DNA of 64,000 nt from Spodoptera frugiperda. Taxonomy: Eukaryota; Arthropoda; Insecta; Lepidoptera; Noctuidae. Made by a program: the position numbers and the translations under genes. The DNA lies in assembly GCF_023101765.2 (NCBI RefSeq), contig NC_064239.1:12482315-12546314 (forward strand), in the 5' to 3' direction. The notes under the pieces are model-generated. The model worked only from the letters and a program-made list of their open reading frames with translations. It did not search any database and had not been told where the DNA came from. Shown piece by piece: positions 41,910 to 54,497 of this stretch (positions are counted from its first letter, which is position 1; the number at the start of each line of letters is the position of its first letter).

Positions 41910-42355
41910 CCCTTAGTATGAGTTTGCTTTACGATATAAAGTAATCGGAACGGTTAACTTCTTAGTGCCAAGTAACTAAAATCTTAGCCCTTTAGAAACA
42001 TGTGGTGGGCGGATGCGAAGCTTTCATATTATTTGTCAGACCACACCAGAGGACTTAGTACGAAGTTTGTTTTACGTGTAATAAGATCGAAACAAGAACA
42101 CGTTATTAATTACCTCTTTAATACCGCTATACGAAGAAAAGATCACATCACGCCTACATTCACTTATAAGGTTTATGTGCATATCGACTCCGAGAAATAA
42201 CGAATTAATAATGCATGAAAGTGCCATCGACTGACTACAGTACAAGGAGTACGTTCGGCGCTCTGATTGGCCGGCTCGAATGAATCAACCAATCGGAACG
42301 CCGATCATACTGTCGTTTCAATCACTTTAAACGGAAAGCAAACTCGTATTAAGGG
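41910..42355. mobile_element. MITE, long composite relative of 36154-36288
   Basis: Outer ends cccttagtatgagtttgctt / gcaaactcgtattaaggg and the core ttcggcgctctgattggcc match the short copy. An extra end-like cttagtacgaagtttgtttt at 42053 suggests a nested or duplicated copy. Confidence 0.6.
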
Positions 42356-42829
42356 CTTACAGGACTTTTATATTATGTCTCAAAAGTTAGGGTTCCTATG
42401 TACCTATACCCCAGCTTAAGTTCAGTTTGCTACCTTCGCAGTGTAACGATTTATGATGTTTTACCATATTTTATGTGCCTTAAAAACTTTGTTTCGCGAA
42501 ACTTCCAAAATGAGAATTCCTAAACTTCTAATATCAGTTTAATAATCCTTACTTAGGTACTTACTGAAAATTCGTAAGGTAATGAGTATTATAGGATGTA
42601 ATATTACCTTGGCAATGTTAAAACCCTGTTTTTATTTTAACTAAAGATGATGGCCATGATATTGATAACTTGACGCTTACCATAAAATTTTGCCACCTTT
42701 GGTAAAAATAGAGACGATGACAAACGATTTCTACAGTAATTTTAAAGAAACATTTTACTTCTGTATACGAAAGACATGGAGAGATCTAAGATCAGATCAA
42801 AATCACACTAATATTTTAAATGTTAAAGT
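42356..42829. other. Non-coding stretch
   Basis: No gene or clear repeat. Confidence 0.3.
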
Positions 42830-42962
42830 TTGTTTGACCGTCAATCACGCTAAACCACTGAACAGATTTTGATGAAATTTGGCATACAGACAAGGCCTGA
42901 GCCGACTTGGGTGACAGGATACTTTTTATGCCACGGGAACGAAGCCGCTATCAGAAGCTAGA
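42830..42962 (-). repeat. RTE-type tail
   Basis: Holds gaacagattttgatgaaatt and ttatgccacgggaacgaagc, the standard RTE-tail blocks in minus orientation. Confidence 0.7.
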
Positions 42963-43289
42963 AATAAATAAAGATTAGGTACATCACGGTACTTAATGTC
43001 TAACGATGCTCACAGAATAAAAAGAAACCCGGTCTTTTGAGGAGCTGCAAGCGAAGACGAGTATAAGACGCTTGCCTTTTGAAGATAATTAACGTCTTGC
43101 TATAGTTCGCAATAAGGCTTAAAAGATTAATTTCTGAGCCTTTTAACTAGGAATAGGCTAAGAAATAAAAATGAAATTTAATAAGCTTCTAAGATATTTT
43201 ATTTCGAAGAGACATCTCATCTGATGTGATGAGTGTTCTGGTAGCAGGTAATCTAGCTTGTTAACTTATGCTTACCCTTTGGGGTTTAC

Positions 43290-43405
43290 GTTGTAAATGA
43301 AACAATATTTTGTGAATCACACAAAGAATTGTTCCGTGTGGGAATCGAACCCGCTACACGTTGCACGGCAGCCAGCTGCCAAGCCACCGCACTCGGCCTA
43401 ACCGT
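43290..43405 (-). repeat. Second-family tRNA-like SINE fragment
   Basis: gtgtgggaatcgaacccgct and a gccagctgccaagcc head; relative of 24230-24388. Confidence 0.5.
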
Positions 43406-43690
43406 TAAATATCCACTTCAGAACTGACATAGGAAACTTTAATCGATCGTTAATCGGTCCCCTACCAGCGGTTACGGGTTAAATTGGAACCAGTTGAATT
43501 ATTGCATTCCTGCGTGAAGGTTCAACTTCGCCGTTTGAGGGTTAGGTAGTTGTCACTGCGGTTTGTGGGGTATCTGTGACCGAGTTGCGGTCGATTGTCC
43601 GGTTTTCTGGTCACCGTTTGAAATGGGGTTTACTGTTTGTAACTACGGGTACGTGAAAGGTTTTACCTGTGCGTGTTATGAAGATAAAGT

Positions 43691-43695
43691 GTCGT

Positions 43696-43730
<35 letters not shown>

Positions 43731-43747
43731 TAGAGAGAGAAAGAGAG
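43691..43747 (+). repeat. (GT)n(GA)n microsatellite
   Basis: Pure GT run followed by a long GA run with one interruption. Confidence 0.9.
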
Positions 43748-43811
43748 GTTTTAATACTCTAAACTGTTGGCCTGTTTTCGGATTTTCTTTTATGAAAGAC
43801 GTATATTATAT

Positions 43812-43945
43812 ACGGATATGTGCATCTTCCTTCTACAGCCACATAACTTAGTATCAGTGGAAACGATCACATAGTTTCACAGTTTAGCTATTACATCTTC
43901 GTAGCATAACTACATGGCACATCTCTAGTGGAAAAGCACCATTGA
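43812..43945 (-). mobile_element. TA-type MITE, half copy
   Basis: agtatcagtggaaacgatca, agctattacatcttcgtagc, agtggaaaagcacc; right half of the family only. Confidence 0.6.
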
Positions 43946-44237
43946 AGATCAACCACTAATTACTACACCCCATATACCAATAGTACTCAACCATACTTAG
44001 ACATAATGACCATCTTCACCTTCCCTCAACCACCTCCACAAAATCGAACCCAGAACACGGTAATCGAAAGAGACACACGCAACCACTAGACATTAGTCCT
44101 AATGCGTTGTCTGAGGGCGATGTAATGAAGATGAATGGACTCGCCCGTGTGATTAATAAGGGGAAATGTTCTCATATCTTTTTGTATATACATATAAATA
44201 GATGTTGTATGACTGTGTGATTGTCCGGTTGTTTTGT

Positions 44238-44570
44238 AAGCTTCATCATCATCAACAGCCTATAAGTGGCCACTGCTGACCAAAGGCCTCTTCTCCCACG
44301 TAGAAGGTTTGAATGTTAATCGCTACGTTTGCTCAATGCGGTTTGGCGATTTCAATCTTATAAATAGAAATTATAAGCCCGGGTGTCCTCACGATGATTT
44401 CCTTCACCGTTTGTTAGTGGTGTCTAAATAATGTTAGAAAGTGCATACAACTCGGAAAAAGTCACATCGGTACTTGCCGTTGGTAGGTTTCGAACCCGCG
44501 CCGTAAGTTGCGTGCATAAAAACCTCCGGGCGAACTGTTCTACTAGTTTCGAGTCACAGAAGGACATTGT
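44238..44570 (-). repeat. SINE with RTE-like 3' tail, copy A
   Basis: On the plus strand it runs from catcatcatcaacagcctat and ccactgctgaccaaaggcct (RTE-like tail) through gctcaatgcggtttggcgat and gcccgggtgtcctcacgatg to the head aggtttcgaacccgcgccg. The sister copy is at 53425-53703. Confidence 0.75.
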
Positions 44571-44833
44571 CATTTTGTTAGTAAACTTTTGCATTTGATC
44601 CTTTTTTGAGGGGCAAAAACATAATAATCATCTCGCCCTAGATGATTATCCTAGAATAGCAAAGTTTTTTGAAATTTTCGTTTTCAATATAGAAAATCTA
44701 GACTAATAAATAAAACGAGAATGTCTATTTATAATATTGAAATAACCACTTTTTACTACAAGATATGAATATACTCATAGATGCGATACATCATTTTTTT
44801 TTTTATTTCTTGTCTGTCATACCTCTGCTTGCT

Positions 44834-44847
44834 AACCTTCGAGAAAT
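44834..44847. repeat. Left target duplication of a short LINE tail
   Basis: aaccttcgagaaat; the right copy at 45010-45023 is aaccttcgaaaaat (one mismatch). Confidence 0.75.
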
Positions 44848-45009
44848 CTGATCCGGAGCTGCGGACTACCTAGCGGGTTTACCGGGGCTTCGGGTCGAAA
44901 AGCAGGAGAAGGAACGGGGTGGTTTTTAGTCAGTAAGAGTCTGACACTCCCTCTCGCCTTGCCCAAGGCGGGAGAAGTCATTGGATGATTTTCCCCCCTC
45001 GAAAAAAAA
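44848..45009 (+). mobile_element. R1-clade LINE 3' tail, retroposed with target duplication
   Basis: About 160 bp starting ctgatccggagctgcggact and ending in ttttcccccctcg-A(n). Flanked by a 14-bp duplication with one mismatch, so it moved as a unit. Confidence 0.85.
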
Positions 45010-45023
45010 AACCTTCGAAAAAT

Positions 45024-45654
45024 AACCGTCGTATTCTATAACAATGTACTTAAACCCTATAATGGGAGAGATCAACATAATTACTAAAAGCTTTAACATT
45101 AGTCCTATATCCCACTGTTCCCCCATCACCCCTAACATGACACATGACGTCACAACCACAAGGCATATCCAAGTTATTAGTTATTACAATAACAAACACA
45201 CACTATTAATTCACGACACAACACTCTGGTCACAATATTGTACAGGTAATAAAGGACCTTCATTTAAGGAGATAAAGTTTATTTTACGATGAAGTTTGTA
45301 AATCTTAGTCATTTGGATAACATTAGCTTGTGAAGATTGTGTAGCTGATGAAGCTTGAAATGGTAGGGCTCTTTTTTTTCAGGGGAATGGTAGGGCTCTA
45401 GGTTAATAAGGGACATTGATCAAATTGGAGACATAAAATTCATCTAAATCCGTTTTGTGACTTTTGACGAGATCGGACCATATCTACATAAGATAATTCT
45501 CTCATAATTTCCAAGCGTGTCTTAAAAAATTAGTTAAATGTCGACATAACATACATAATGATCACTGCTCCGACCCAGTCATTAACTTGTTATTTGAACT
45601 TTAAATCGTGCCTATGTCGTATGATATATTTCATAATCTCAATTCAAAAAGCTG
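45024..45654. other. Non-coding stretch
   Basis: No gene. A direct duplication of aatggtagggctct lies at 45359-45372 and 45387-45400 around a T run. Confidence 0.35.
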
Positions 45655-45850
45655 ACGGTGGGTGGTCCTCTTGAGTCGACGTGATGCGTAGTCGTAGCTG
45701 CTCGCCGGTAGCGAGCCTCCCGCCAAGCGCAAGTGAAACATCATCGCATCGCGCGATTGCAGCTCGCAATCGGCGCACCGTAAGCTCGCTGGCAGCTAGC
45801 GGTAGCCACAATCCGAAACCACGCCGTACCGGAGCCATGCTTGCAATGTT
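45655..45850 (-). other. GC-rich island with an open frame
   Basis: About 190 bp with strong GC bias and many CpG. On the minus strand it encodes about 64 residues from an ATG at 45838 (MAPVRRGFGLWLPLAASELT..., ending EDHPPSAF-stop). No family recognised. It could be an exon, a promoter-proximal CpG cluster or a piece of an unrecognised element. Confidence 0.3.
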
Positions 45851-47208
45851 TGTTTTGATCTTAAAAGGTTTAAATGTCAATCTTTATAATACTCTTCTTT
45901 TCATTCTTTTATTTTATAGTTATTCGGGTTGTATGAAACCCGCGGAAGGAGCAGAGATTGTAGCAACACAACCCACCGCTATCACCACACACACAGAGCT
46001 TACAGCAAAAACTATTATTTTTATAGATTATATGAAAAGCAGAAAAATCATTACCATCGGACCCAATCTTAACTTATGTACATTATGACGTAAATTATAT
46101 CCTTTATGATATAAGAGTTAGAAGTTATAAATATAAGAGGCCCATTTATTATTATTAGCAACAATAAATCATAAATATTCCAGAGGTAATCTCTAGCTAG
46201 GAGCGGACAGATGAAAACCAGAGATCGCTCGTAAATCTACCCTTGTACGGAGAATAAGTACCGTATATTATTTATGTATAATGTATTGTAATATATAAAA
46301 AAGAAGAAGCAATTACGTTTGTGTCTAATATTTTTCCCCTGATTTCATTCGCCGATAGTTATGATCTTATTAGTAAAGGGGGATATTAAATGTCACTTAG
46401 TTATGTGCTCATAAAAGAACTATGTATGATATAATTATATATGTTTACTATATTTTCGCCAGTTATGTTAAACTTAATTCCGTGACACACAATGCGGTGA
46501 TTGTCGTGGTATGCTGCTCATCAATATGAGCTTCTAGCATGGCTTAAAACTAGTCGAGTTCCTCGTCAATCAGTTACGTGAGTAAGCCAATAATATAATA
46601 ATTCATTTAGTATGTCTCACGAAAGTTATGTTAGACTTATATTGTAGGGGATACGTTTATTACCACAATTCTAAACTATTTAGTAAAGAGAAATTCACAA
46701 AAAAGCCGAAACAGCTTTACGTTACATTACCAGGAAATCGAACTGAGACCCTCCCTCATACCTGCGACCACTCCACTAACTTAAACAATTATATCAACTT
46801 CACGATGAAAAAACTTATAAAAAAGCTAACAGATAAACAAAAAAAAAGTACAGCCGAAGAAAATCATTAAAACTTCAATTGCCCCAGTTATATTTGAAGA
46901 GAACCAATTTCGCTTACTTTGGAACTTTCTAGGCGACATGCATTACTTAGACTCAAAACGTTCTTCACTGAAACTTGTCTGAAATGGATACTTCGCGACT
47001 TTCAACACTTTGTAACGAACGACTTACTTCTCTAGTTGTATGACAGACTGACTGACATGCGTATGTGCGTAGTAAGTTGTTTCGTTTTTGTTGTCACATT
47101 TTTCTTTTTGATTGGACAACAAGTTGTTAAAGTGATTATGTAGCAAGTTTCAAGTATCAAGTTTAGTCGTCGATTCAGGAAAGTATTGCGTTTTGTTTTC
47201 TATAAAGA
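45851..47208. other. Non-coding stretch
   Basis: AT-rich. 46720-46785 resembles a decayed SINE head region (taccaggaaatcgaactgag, tgcgaccactccac). No gene. Confidence 0.35.
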
Positions 47209-47262
47209 AGTTCATAAATAGTAGTTCATAAATAGTAGTTCATAAATAGTAGTTCATAAAAG
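47209..47262 (+). repeat. 14-bp tandem repeat
   Basis: Unit agttcataaatagt, three perfect copies plus a partial fourth. Confidence 0.9.
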
Positions 47263-47267
47263 TGTCT

Positions 47268-47543
47268 TCTAACTGCCTTGTTGGTCGAGTGGTCGCTAGT
47301 GCGACTGCTGGACATGGGGTCTCGGGTTCAATTCCTGGGTCGGGCAAAGTGCTTTCGATTACTCGAAAATTTCTGAATGCACGGAGTCTAGAAATGTGCT
47401 CAATATGTGGCAATAGACTCACCCCCTATTACATGGGACTTATAACACAAATGATGAAAAGTGGGTGTAAATTGTATAGCGGCATTACGTACCGCACTGC
47501 TCACCTCTACCTACCCCTTCAGGGATAACAGGCGTGACGTTAC
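47268..47543 (+). repeat. tRNA-derived SINE, full-length copy
   Basis: A-box-like tggtcgagtggtcgc, B-box-like gggttcaattcctgggtcgg, body gcaatagactcacccc, 3' end cctaccccttcagggataac. Directly follows the tandem repeat. Confidence 0.85.
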
Positions 47544-47907
47544 AATAATAGTCGCTTAAGAGATCCTATTCTTCTAACCAAAACAAATCACCATTAACAA
47601 TACTTGTACTATTATTTATTCCACTATACCGTTGCTATGGAAACCTAAGTAATAGCTACACGAGTCTTGTTTCAGCAAACCCATATATTTACATTTCAGT
47701 ACAGAAGTAGATTGGAAAAAGTGGCCATAAAGTAATGCTTCCGATGTAATGAATTAAGACTAATGACTATTGGTGGTGATTAATTGATTGATACAGTGAT
47801 TTGGATGTGTTTTCAAAATAGGTTATTGACGTAGGCACTGTGGAGTTTTGTTTTATCTTCAAGTTACTTTGTTGATGGTAGCAGTAGTGGTATGCTGCAG
47901 TCTGTCC
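47544..47907. other. Non-coding stretch
   Basis: No gene or clear repeat. Confidence 0.3.
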
Positions 47908-48135
47908 AAAACCAGACCCGTGCGTAGGATGCGTTGCATTTTGCGCGCGCCTCAAAGAGCCATTGGACCACCACAGATGAGGCCCAGTTGGGCTGATGTC
48001 CGATCCGGAGCTGCAGACTACTCAGCGGGTTACCTTGGCTCCGGCTCAGGCTCAGTCAGTACAAGTCTGACACTCTATCTCCCATCACCCAAAGGCGGAG
48101 AAGTCATTGAATGATTGGATTTTCCCACCTTAAAA
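47908..48135 (+). repeat. R1-clade LINE 3' tail, 228-bp copy
   Basis: Starts aaaccagacccgtgcgtagg, passes accaccacagatgaggccc and gatccggagctgcagactac, ends gattttcccacctta. Confidence 0.8.
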
Positions 48136-49503
48136 ATCTCTCTGAACTTTATGCCTTTTCCACAACCGTTACTTATATGTACTAAGAATAACCCAGGAAT
48201 AAAGGAAAGATTAGGAAAATCTTCACTCAGTCAAACTCCAAAATGTTTTATTTTTTAACGTCTTTTACCCTCAAAAACACTAAAATAAAAAATGCAAACA
48301 CAATACTAGACCTTAATCAAATAAAATCTAGATAAATTAAATAACATATAATCTCTTAAGGTCTCCTAACAAAATAATATGAATTTAAACTGTTTGACGT
48401 AAAAATATCCACATATCTTACAAACCTAAGCCTAGATTACACTGTCCACCTAATTTACATTCTTTCACCCAAATAAAAATCACTCACACACGAGAAATGA
48501 AAATAATTGGCTATTCAAAAAATTTGTATGCGAAATCCCGCCATTTCTTTTTAAGCACAAAATGAGAATTCAGTCGGACTCGTAGTTTAGGAGCTAGAGT
48601 ACGTTTAAATAGACGTCATGTATTTTTTTTAAATTTAATATGCACCAATTTGTTTCGCTTATCCTTCTAATTTTGTAATATTTGGTGTACCCGTGAAGTT
48701 GAATGGAGTTTCTTGCCCGTTCTATGGAATTTCTTTGGAACAAGCACCTAGTTTCACTGACGGACAAACTGACAGACTATTATTTATTTATTTGTTGACA
48801 TTTCAAAAGTACCTATTTATGATTAATTGGAATAATCAACTTGTCTTTGACCTATTTAAGGAAGACATCATGTATTTTTATGGTGTCTCATATTGTGGTA
48901 GGTGAGAATTAAATCATACCTTTTCAGGCTAAATTTCTAGTCGGTTAGAGAAATCTAGCCGATTAGTTACTATTTACTATTAATTTTAATTGTAAAAATA
49001 GATCGGTCTAAACTGTATTTAACAAGACCTGAACAATATGATAGAATAACCTAATTATCGTCTATTTTGCAAAATTTCAATCTCATTACTATTGTAAAAA
49101 TCCATATATATTTTTACCAAAGCAACAAACTTACGTGTCCTCATACTATCTAACAATGAACTAAACATGTGAACCTCGAGCTCTTGGACTATAGTTTATT
49201 TTTTTGTGACCGTGCTCTGTTTGGTCGGTAGAACGCGACGACGCGAAGTAAAGGCGACTCTTTTTGTTCCAACATGGCTACGAACAGTGATTCATTTGTT
49301 TGGACGAAAACTTGAAATAAAAATTTTAGTTCGTTAGCTAAAGTGTGAGAAATGATAGTTTTTGTTTTGACGAGTGCTAGGTCGTAATGAGGCTACAATT
49401 TTTTGCTCAGCGCTATTCTTGTGTCTGTAGTATATGTAGGGTCTGATTGTCAAACAGAGAATAAGCTAGAAACACATATTCATAGTATTTTTTTTGCGTT
49501 TGG
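48136..49503. other. Non-coding stretch
   Basis: AT-rich. 49200-49290 is somewhat CpG-rich (gaacgcgacgacgcgaagta). No gene or clear repeat. Confidence 0.35.
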
Positions 49504-49760
49504 TTGCTATCTCACCAGATGGTAAGTGATGATGCGGCCTACGATGGAGCATGTCTGCCCATAAGCAACTTATTCACTCGAGTTTTGAAGACACCCAGGT
49601 TATACCCATCAGGAAACACAGACGCCGGCAAGAAGTTCCACTACATAGCAGTTCGCACAAGGAAGCTTGAACCGAAGCGCTTCGTGCGAGTGGGTGATGA
49701 AACGGTGACGCCTCGCCGATTGTCTTGTGGTTCGATGATGGAAAGGACTAGGGGGAATCA
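49504..49760 (+). repeat. Lepidopteran interspersed repeat ('aagacacccaggttatacc')
   Basis: ctcaccagatggtaagtgat, ttgaagacacccaggttata and ggaagcttgaaccgaagcgc form an ordered block that I recognise as a widespread lepidopteran repeat, probably a LINE 3' end. The 95-codon ORF across it is not a gene. Confidence 0.6.
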
Positions 49761-50221
49761 AGTTTATAGTTGCCATTTAAAGATGGTTTAGGTGATTCTC
49801 CTACAATCCATCAAATGAGTCTTATTAGAAATGTTTCAACCGATTTGACCTTTCCTGTTCTTAATAAATTATATTCATATAGCAGAAAATTGGTAACTAC
49901 TAAATACTTTACTCACATATACACTCTCCGCTTTGGTTTACAAAGACTTTGTAGCTATAGTACATAGAATATAAAACGCGATGTAGAAATAAATAGCAGA
50001 ACTATTCAAAAGTATAGCCAGGAATTACGTATTTATTTGTAACAATATGGGAGCGCGCATAACCAGACTGTTTGTAATACCGGCTTCCAGCCCGCTTCAC
50101 CTGGCTAGGTCGGAGGTACACAACCTTTTATTTTATACAGGCAAATGTGTTCTTTATGGAATAAAGTAATAATTTAGGATTTAGCAAACATATTCGTTTG
50201 CTAGCAATCTATTTATGGATG
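49761..50221. other. Non-coding stretch
   Basis: No gene or clear repeat. The left candidate target site aatctatt is at 50206-50213. Confidence 0.3.
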
Positions 50222-50364
50222 AACTGAAGACTGCCTAGCGGATTACCGGGGCGCCGAGTCGAAAAGCGGGAGTAGGAACAGGGTAGTTATTAGTTAGTAA
50301 AAGTCTGACACTCTTTCTCGCCTCATCCAAGGCGGGAGAAGACATCGAATGATTTCCCCCCTTA
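50222..50364 (+). repeat. R1-clade LINE 3' tail, short copy
   Basis: Starts aactgaagactgcctagcgg, ends atttccccccttA(n). Confidence 0.75.
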
Positions 50365-50379
50365 AAAAAATCTATTGTT

Positions 50380-50453
50380 GGATCACCTGATGGTAAGCAA
50401 TCGGCTTCATCTACGGACACCCGCAACACAGGAGAAGTTACAAGTGAATTACC
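50380..50453 (-). mobile_element. 74-bp insertion of the 'tccatgggcggcg' family
   Basis: ggatcacctgatggtaagca...acaagtgaattacc, the 3' end of the family in minus orientation, flanked by an exact 15-bp duplication aaaaaatctattgtt (50365-50379, 50454-50468). Confidence 0.8.
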
Positions 50454-50468
50454 AAAAAATCTATTGTT

Positions 50469-52894
50469 TGTTAAAAGTCGATTAAATTTTAGCTATAATT
50501 TGCTCCATCTACTCTTTCAGGCAAAACAAGGAACGACATAACGTTTATTCTTTGCTAGAAATATTACGAACCTACAGTTTACCACCCCTGCACTTTGCTA
50601 TATAATAAGCACTCGACTGTACTGGCATATAAACCGGTAACACCGAGTGAGCTTGTACGTGGAATTTGTGGGCTCCCGTTTTATATTGAAAATATACGAG
50701 AGTAAAATACTAACGGTGACGTCGATAAAATTTTTAAACTTTTGTTACGAGCATTTTAAAAACTTAAAAAATATCTATCTAGACTAGACAGGATGCCATA
50801 TATTGGAGTACAATTTCAGATTTCTGTTACAAAGTTTCACTATTTCGCGTTTAGCTGAACTGATTTTGATGCCGTTTTAAGCACAGTATTTTTCAGACTT
50901 AGAAGATTGTTTTAGAGATATAACCTAACCTTAAAAAATGAGGCGGTAAAGAGAATTGAAGACAGTTATCTTTTTAAAAACATATGTATTAACATTATTT
51001 AAAATTTATACGTAGCAACTTTTTCATGCTTAACTTTTTCATCGTCTCTACATAATTTAAAGTTCACTATAAAATGGATTTTTTGAGAAACGTTCCATGC
51101 AAGTTATGAATATTCAAATATCACTTAAGTTTAAGTCGTTCTCAAGTCTGCCGCGCTCCAAGACATATGAAAAGCATAAAAATGAAAAGTGGCTTAAGGT
51201 TAAAAATACTAGTTTTATATTTGAGCTTGCCTTTAGATATTATTAACAACGTTAGCTTATAGCAATGAAAAATAGTCGTACGCTACTTACACCTTACATT
51301 CTGACATTTTATATTGAAAAGATTTATGTAGGTATTATGTTTTTTTAACTTTTATTTAATGTTTCCAACCGACTGGAATTCAAAATTATTATCAAAAAAT
51401 ATGGGAACCGAAATCACGAGGAAGAGTCCCTTTTTGTCACGAAACTACTAGATTTCCTCAGTATATTTCCGTGAGTAAACCATTATTTCTAGTTAATTTA
51501 GTATAGTTTAGTAGTTACAGCCTATTTATTTATTTATCAATAGTTTTTCAAATGAAAATGATCAGACAATATGGCGATCCAAATCATCAATGAATCATCA
51601 ATCCAAATTATGACAAAGAATAAATAGGGTAGATCCTTTACCTACTCCCATAAAATATTCCCATAACACATAAAATCGAAGAGACATATTACAGCAAACA
51701 TCTGTGATCAGGATTTTAATACGTTTAGCGGCGGACTAACGGAGCTCCCACAAAGAAGAGAAAAAGAAAACCGATTGAAATTAAACTAGATTCTCTGATT
51801 ACATTGCGGTTAACCTAGATTTTACCGCACTCCCCCCTTTTTTTTAAAACGAAAGTTTTTACCGAGTTCGCACGATTGCTACCACGCTCGACAAACTGAT
51901 GATTTGATTTTGATTTCTATTTTCCCTTTTTTTGGTTATACGGATATTAGAATTTGTTGGTTTTGTTGTTTTTCGAGTGACTATAACTGCAATAAATCCT
52001 GAGGTATTTAAAATCGAATTCTAAATCAGTCAATTAAGAGACTCTATACTTATACAAGCTATAAACGGAAAGCTCCCGCACGCCCCAATCAGGTGACGGT
52101 AATAAATCTACGTTTAAAAATACTGACTTCCATAAACTAAAAACCAAATATTAACTATTATACATTGTACTGCCTGTGTCTACCCACTGATAGTTAAGAA
52201 GTCGTACTGAGAATTGAGAATCTCTTCGTTTTTGGGAAGTCGGTTAAAAAATGAGTTGTTTGTTTTAAGTTTATTTTATGTAATAATAGTTGTAATCGAC
52301 TACATAAGGCTGATGTTGCATGAATAACATGAAAACAACAACGATTAAAATTATAAAAACAAAAAAAAACTCGCGTTATTCAAGAGCGTTCCGTTTACAC
52401 GCTGTATGTATGATATTTGTTATAAATATCGGATCTGGAAGCGAAGTAGTTGTATCTATAGAATTAAACTCATCCCTTACCACACAATACATGCAGTCAA
52501 CTAGTACGAGTAAAATAATACGACTCATATAAATATGACAGTGAGTAATCTCCAAAACATTACTTATTCCGTTTTAAACGTTTCATTTATCCGTGCTAAG
52601 CCACAATACATCAAGTTAATAAGTTAATCTCAGCTTTAAACATAAATAACGTCAAATTATCCCGCATCGCAGCTTTCTAATAGAAATTGTAAGCTAATCT
52701 GCACTCTAACGCTTTCAATTTACGTAATGAAATCGCTTGAAAATTCATGAATTTGGTAAATTGGTAGGAAATGCAGTGATAACATTGTGGAGGATGCTTT
52801 TAAATAATCATTGCAATTGTATTAAGCTTTTTGGGTAATTAATTAATGGACTACGTAATGAACAAAACCTAGTCATTAATATAAGTACCAAAAT
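50469..52894. other. Long non-coding stretch
   Basis: AT-rich; no gene. Short relics only: 52185-52250 resembles the 'gggaagtcggttaaaa' repeat end also at 2885-2898. The 70-codon ORF at 52320-52532 has no recognisable motif. Confidence 0.35.
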
Positions 52895-52975
52895 ATCCGG
52901 AGCTGCGGACTGCCTAGCGGGTCAAAAAGCAGGAGTAACAACGGTTTGGTTTTTAATCAGTAAGAGACGACGCTC
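52895..52975 (+). repeat. R1-clade LINE 3' tail with internal deletion
   Basis: atccggagctgcggactgcc, tagcgggt joined directly to caaaaagcaggagtaacaac; the intervening ~17 bp are missing. Ends early. Confidence 0.7.
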
Positions 52976-53424
52976 TCAAATGTAGTTCTGTCGCTATCAA
53001 TTCTTTATAAAATGACAGAGATAGCACGATATTTAAGTACAACTTAAATTTGAGTAGCGTTTGTGTATTCGGGCTTGAAACTCTTTCTCGCCACAATTTA
53101 AAAAAAAACTATTTTCTAATACTGATATACACAGTATATTGTAGTATGTACATAACGATAGCACACTCATAGAATCAATATTGACTATTGACTCTCACAA
53201 CAAGCATGATTAGCTCATTAAACTGTCATGTATGCAAAACACGTGTCACATTCAAACTGCATATTTGCCAGTCGTAGCTGCTCTGTTAACTAATGTAACA
53301 AGGGTTCTATTCTCGTATACAACAATTCTTTCAATGTGAGTATGATGTATTTTAATTTATATACATTTGTAAATATGGGTATATTAGAAGAAAATCCTGA
53401 TCTGAGCCCACTTCACCCACGCAT
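52976..53424. other. Non-coding stretch
   Basis: No gene or clear repeat. Confidence 0.3.
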
Positions 53425-53703
53425 CAACAACCTATAAGTAACCACTGCTGACCAAAAGTCTCTTCTTGCAAGTAGAACGTTTTGAGCATTAATCACTACG
53501 CTTGCTCAATGCGGGTTGGCGATTTCAAACTTATGATTAGAAATCATAAGCTCAGGTTTCCTCACAATGTTTTCCTTAATCGTTTGTAAATAATCTTAAG
53601 TATGTATAACTCGGAAAGTCACAATGGCACCTGCCGGTAGGTTTCGAACCCGCGACCTCATACATGAGAGGCAGGCATCTTAGACCACGGGGCCACCACG
53701 ACC
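53425..53703 (-). repeat. SINE with RTE-like 3' tail, copy B
   Basis: Same order as 44238-44570: caacaacctataagtaacca, ccactgctgaccaaaagtct, gctcaatgcgggttggcgat, aggtttcgaacccgcgacct. The tRNA-like head is better preserved than in copy A. Confidence 0.78.
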
Positions 53704-54276
53704 AAGAGTCGTGGTGGGTAAATCCAGCATGTAAACCACTACTTCATATTACTGAAGAATTTTACAATAGTGTTGGATAAATCTACCTACTACACACATA
53801 TAAACGATACCAATTAAAGTTAAAAAACTCCAAGTAAATCTCACGCCCAGTAACTAAACCGCGAGCAACGCTACACACTTTCTGTGTCCATTCAGTAATT
53901 GTATCAGCTCGCTACAAACTGCGATTGGTTCGGTTCTCGCTCCGCACCGAGCCTTTGTACTCTTGTTATAGTTAGTTCTTCCAGTTTCAGTTTATTTTCT
54001 GTTGTTTTTCTTTCATTTGCTTGGCGAACTGTGTCCGGTACATTGGTTGTTTTTTTTTTCATGTATATGCCCTTTATATCGTTAGACGGACCATGTCATT
54101 AAGCATTGTAGAATTCTATTCATTGATGAACGACAAAATAACATCATCATCATAATTTTTCGCTTTTTTATTCCCAGAAGGGTTTATAACCTACATGAGC
54201 AACTTACACGCACTTTTCACCAGTTATGTTATCAGACCTAGAGCTAGGGACAACCAAATGCGTTACCGTCGCTACA
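53704..54276. other. Non-coding stretch
   Basis: No gene or clear repeat. Confidence 0.3.
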
Positions 54277-54389
54277 ACTCAAAGCAGGAGTAGGAATGGG
54301 GTGGTCTTTAGTCAGTGAGAGTCTGATACTCCCTCTTGCCTCGCCCAAGCCGCGAGAAATCAGTGAAAGATTCGCCCTCCCCCAAAAAA
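54277..54389 (+). repeat. R1-clade LINE 3' tail, further truncated
   Basis: Starts aactcaaagcaggagtagga, ends ttcgccctcccccA(n). Confidence 0.7.
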
Positions 54390-54394
54390 AAGTT

Positions 54395-54497
54395 ATGTTA
54401 TGACATACATACATATACACATAACTTCACGCCTGTCTCCCATAGGGATAGGCAGAGACAATGGACTACACATTACTACGAATCTTACATACCTCTT
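54395..54497 (-). repeat. Third SINE-like family, copy B
   Basis: cgcctgtctcccatagggat, ggcagagacaatggac, ttactacgaatcttacatac; relative of 28548-28632. Confidence 0.6.

Noticed and set aside
49504..49791. 95-codon ORF with positive-charge stretch
   Set aside because: Lies in a recognised lepidopteran interspersed repeat.
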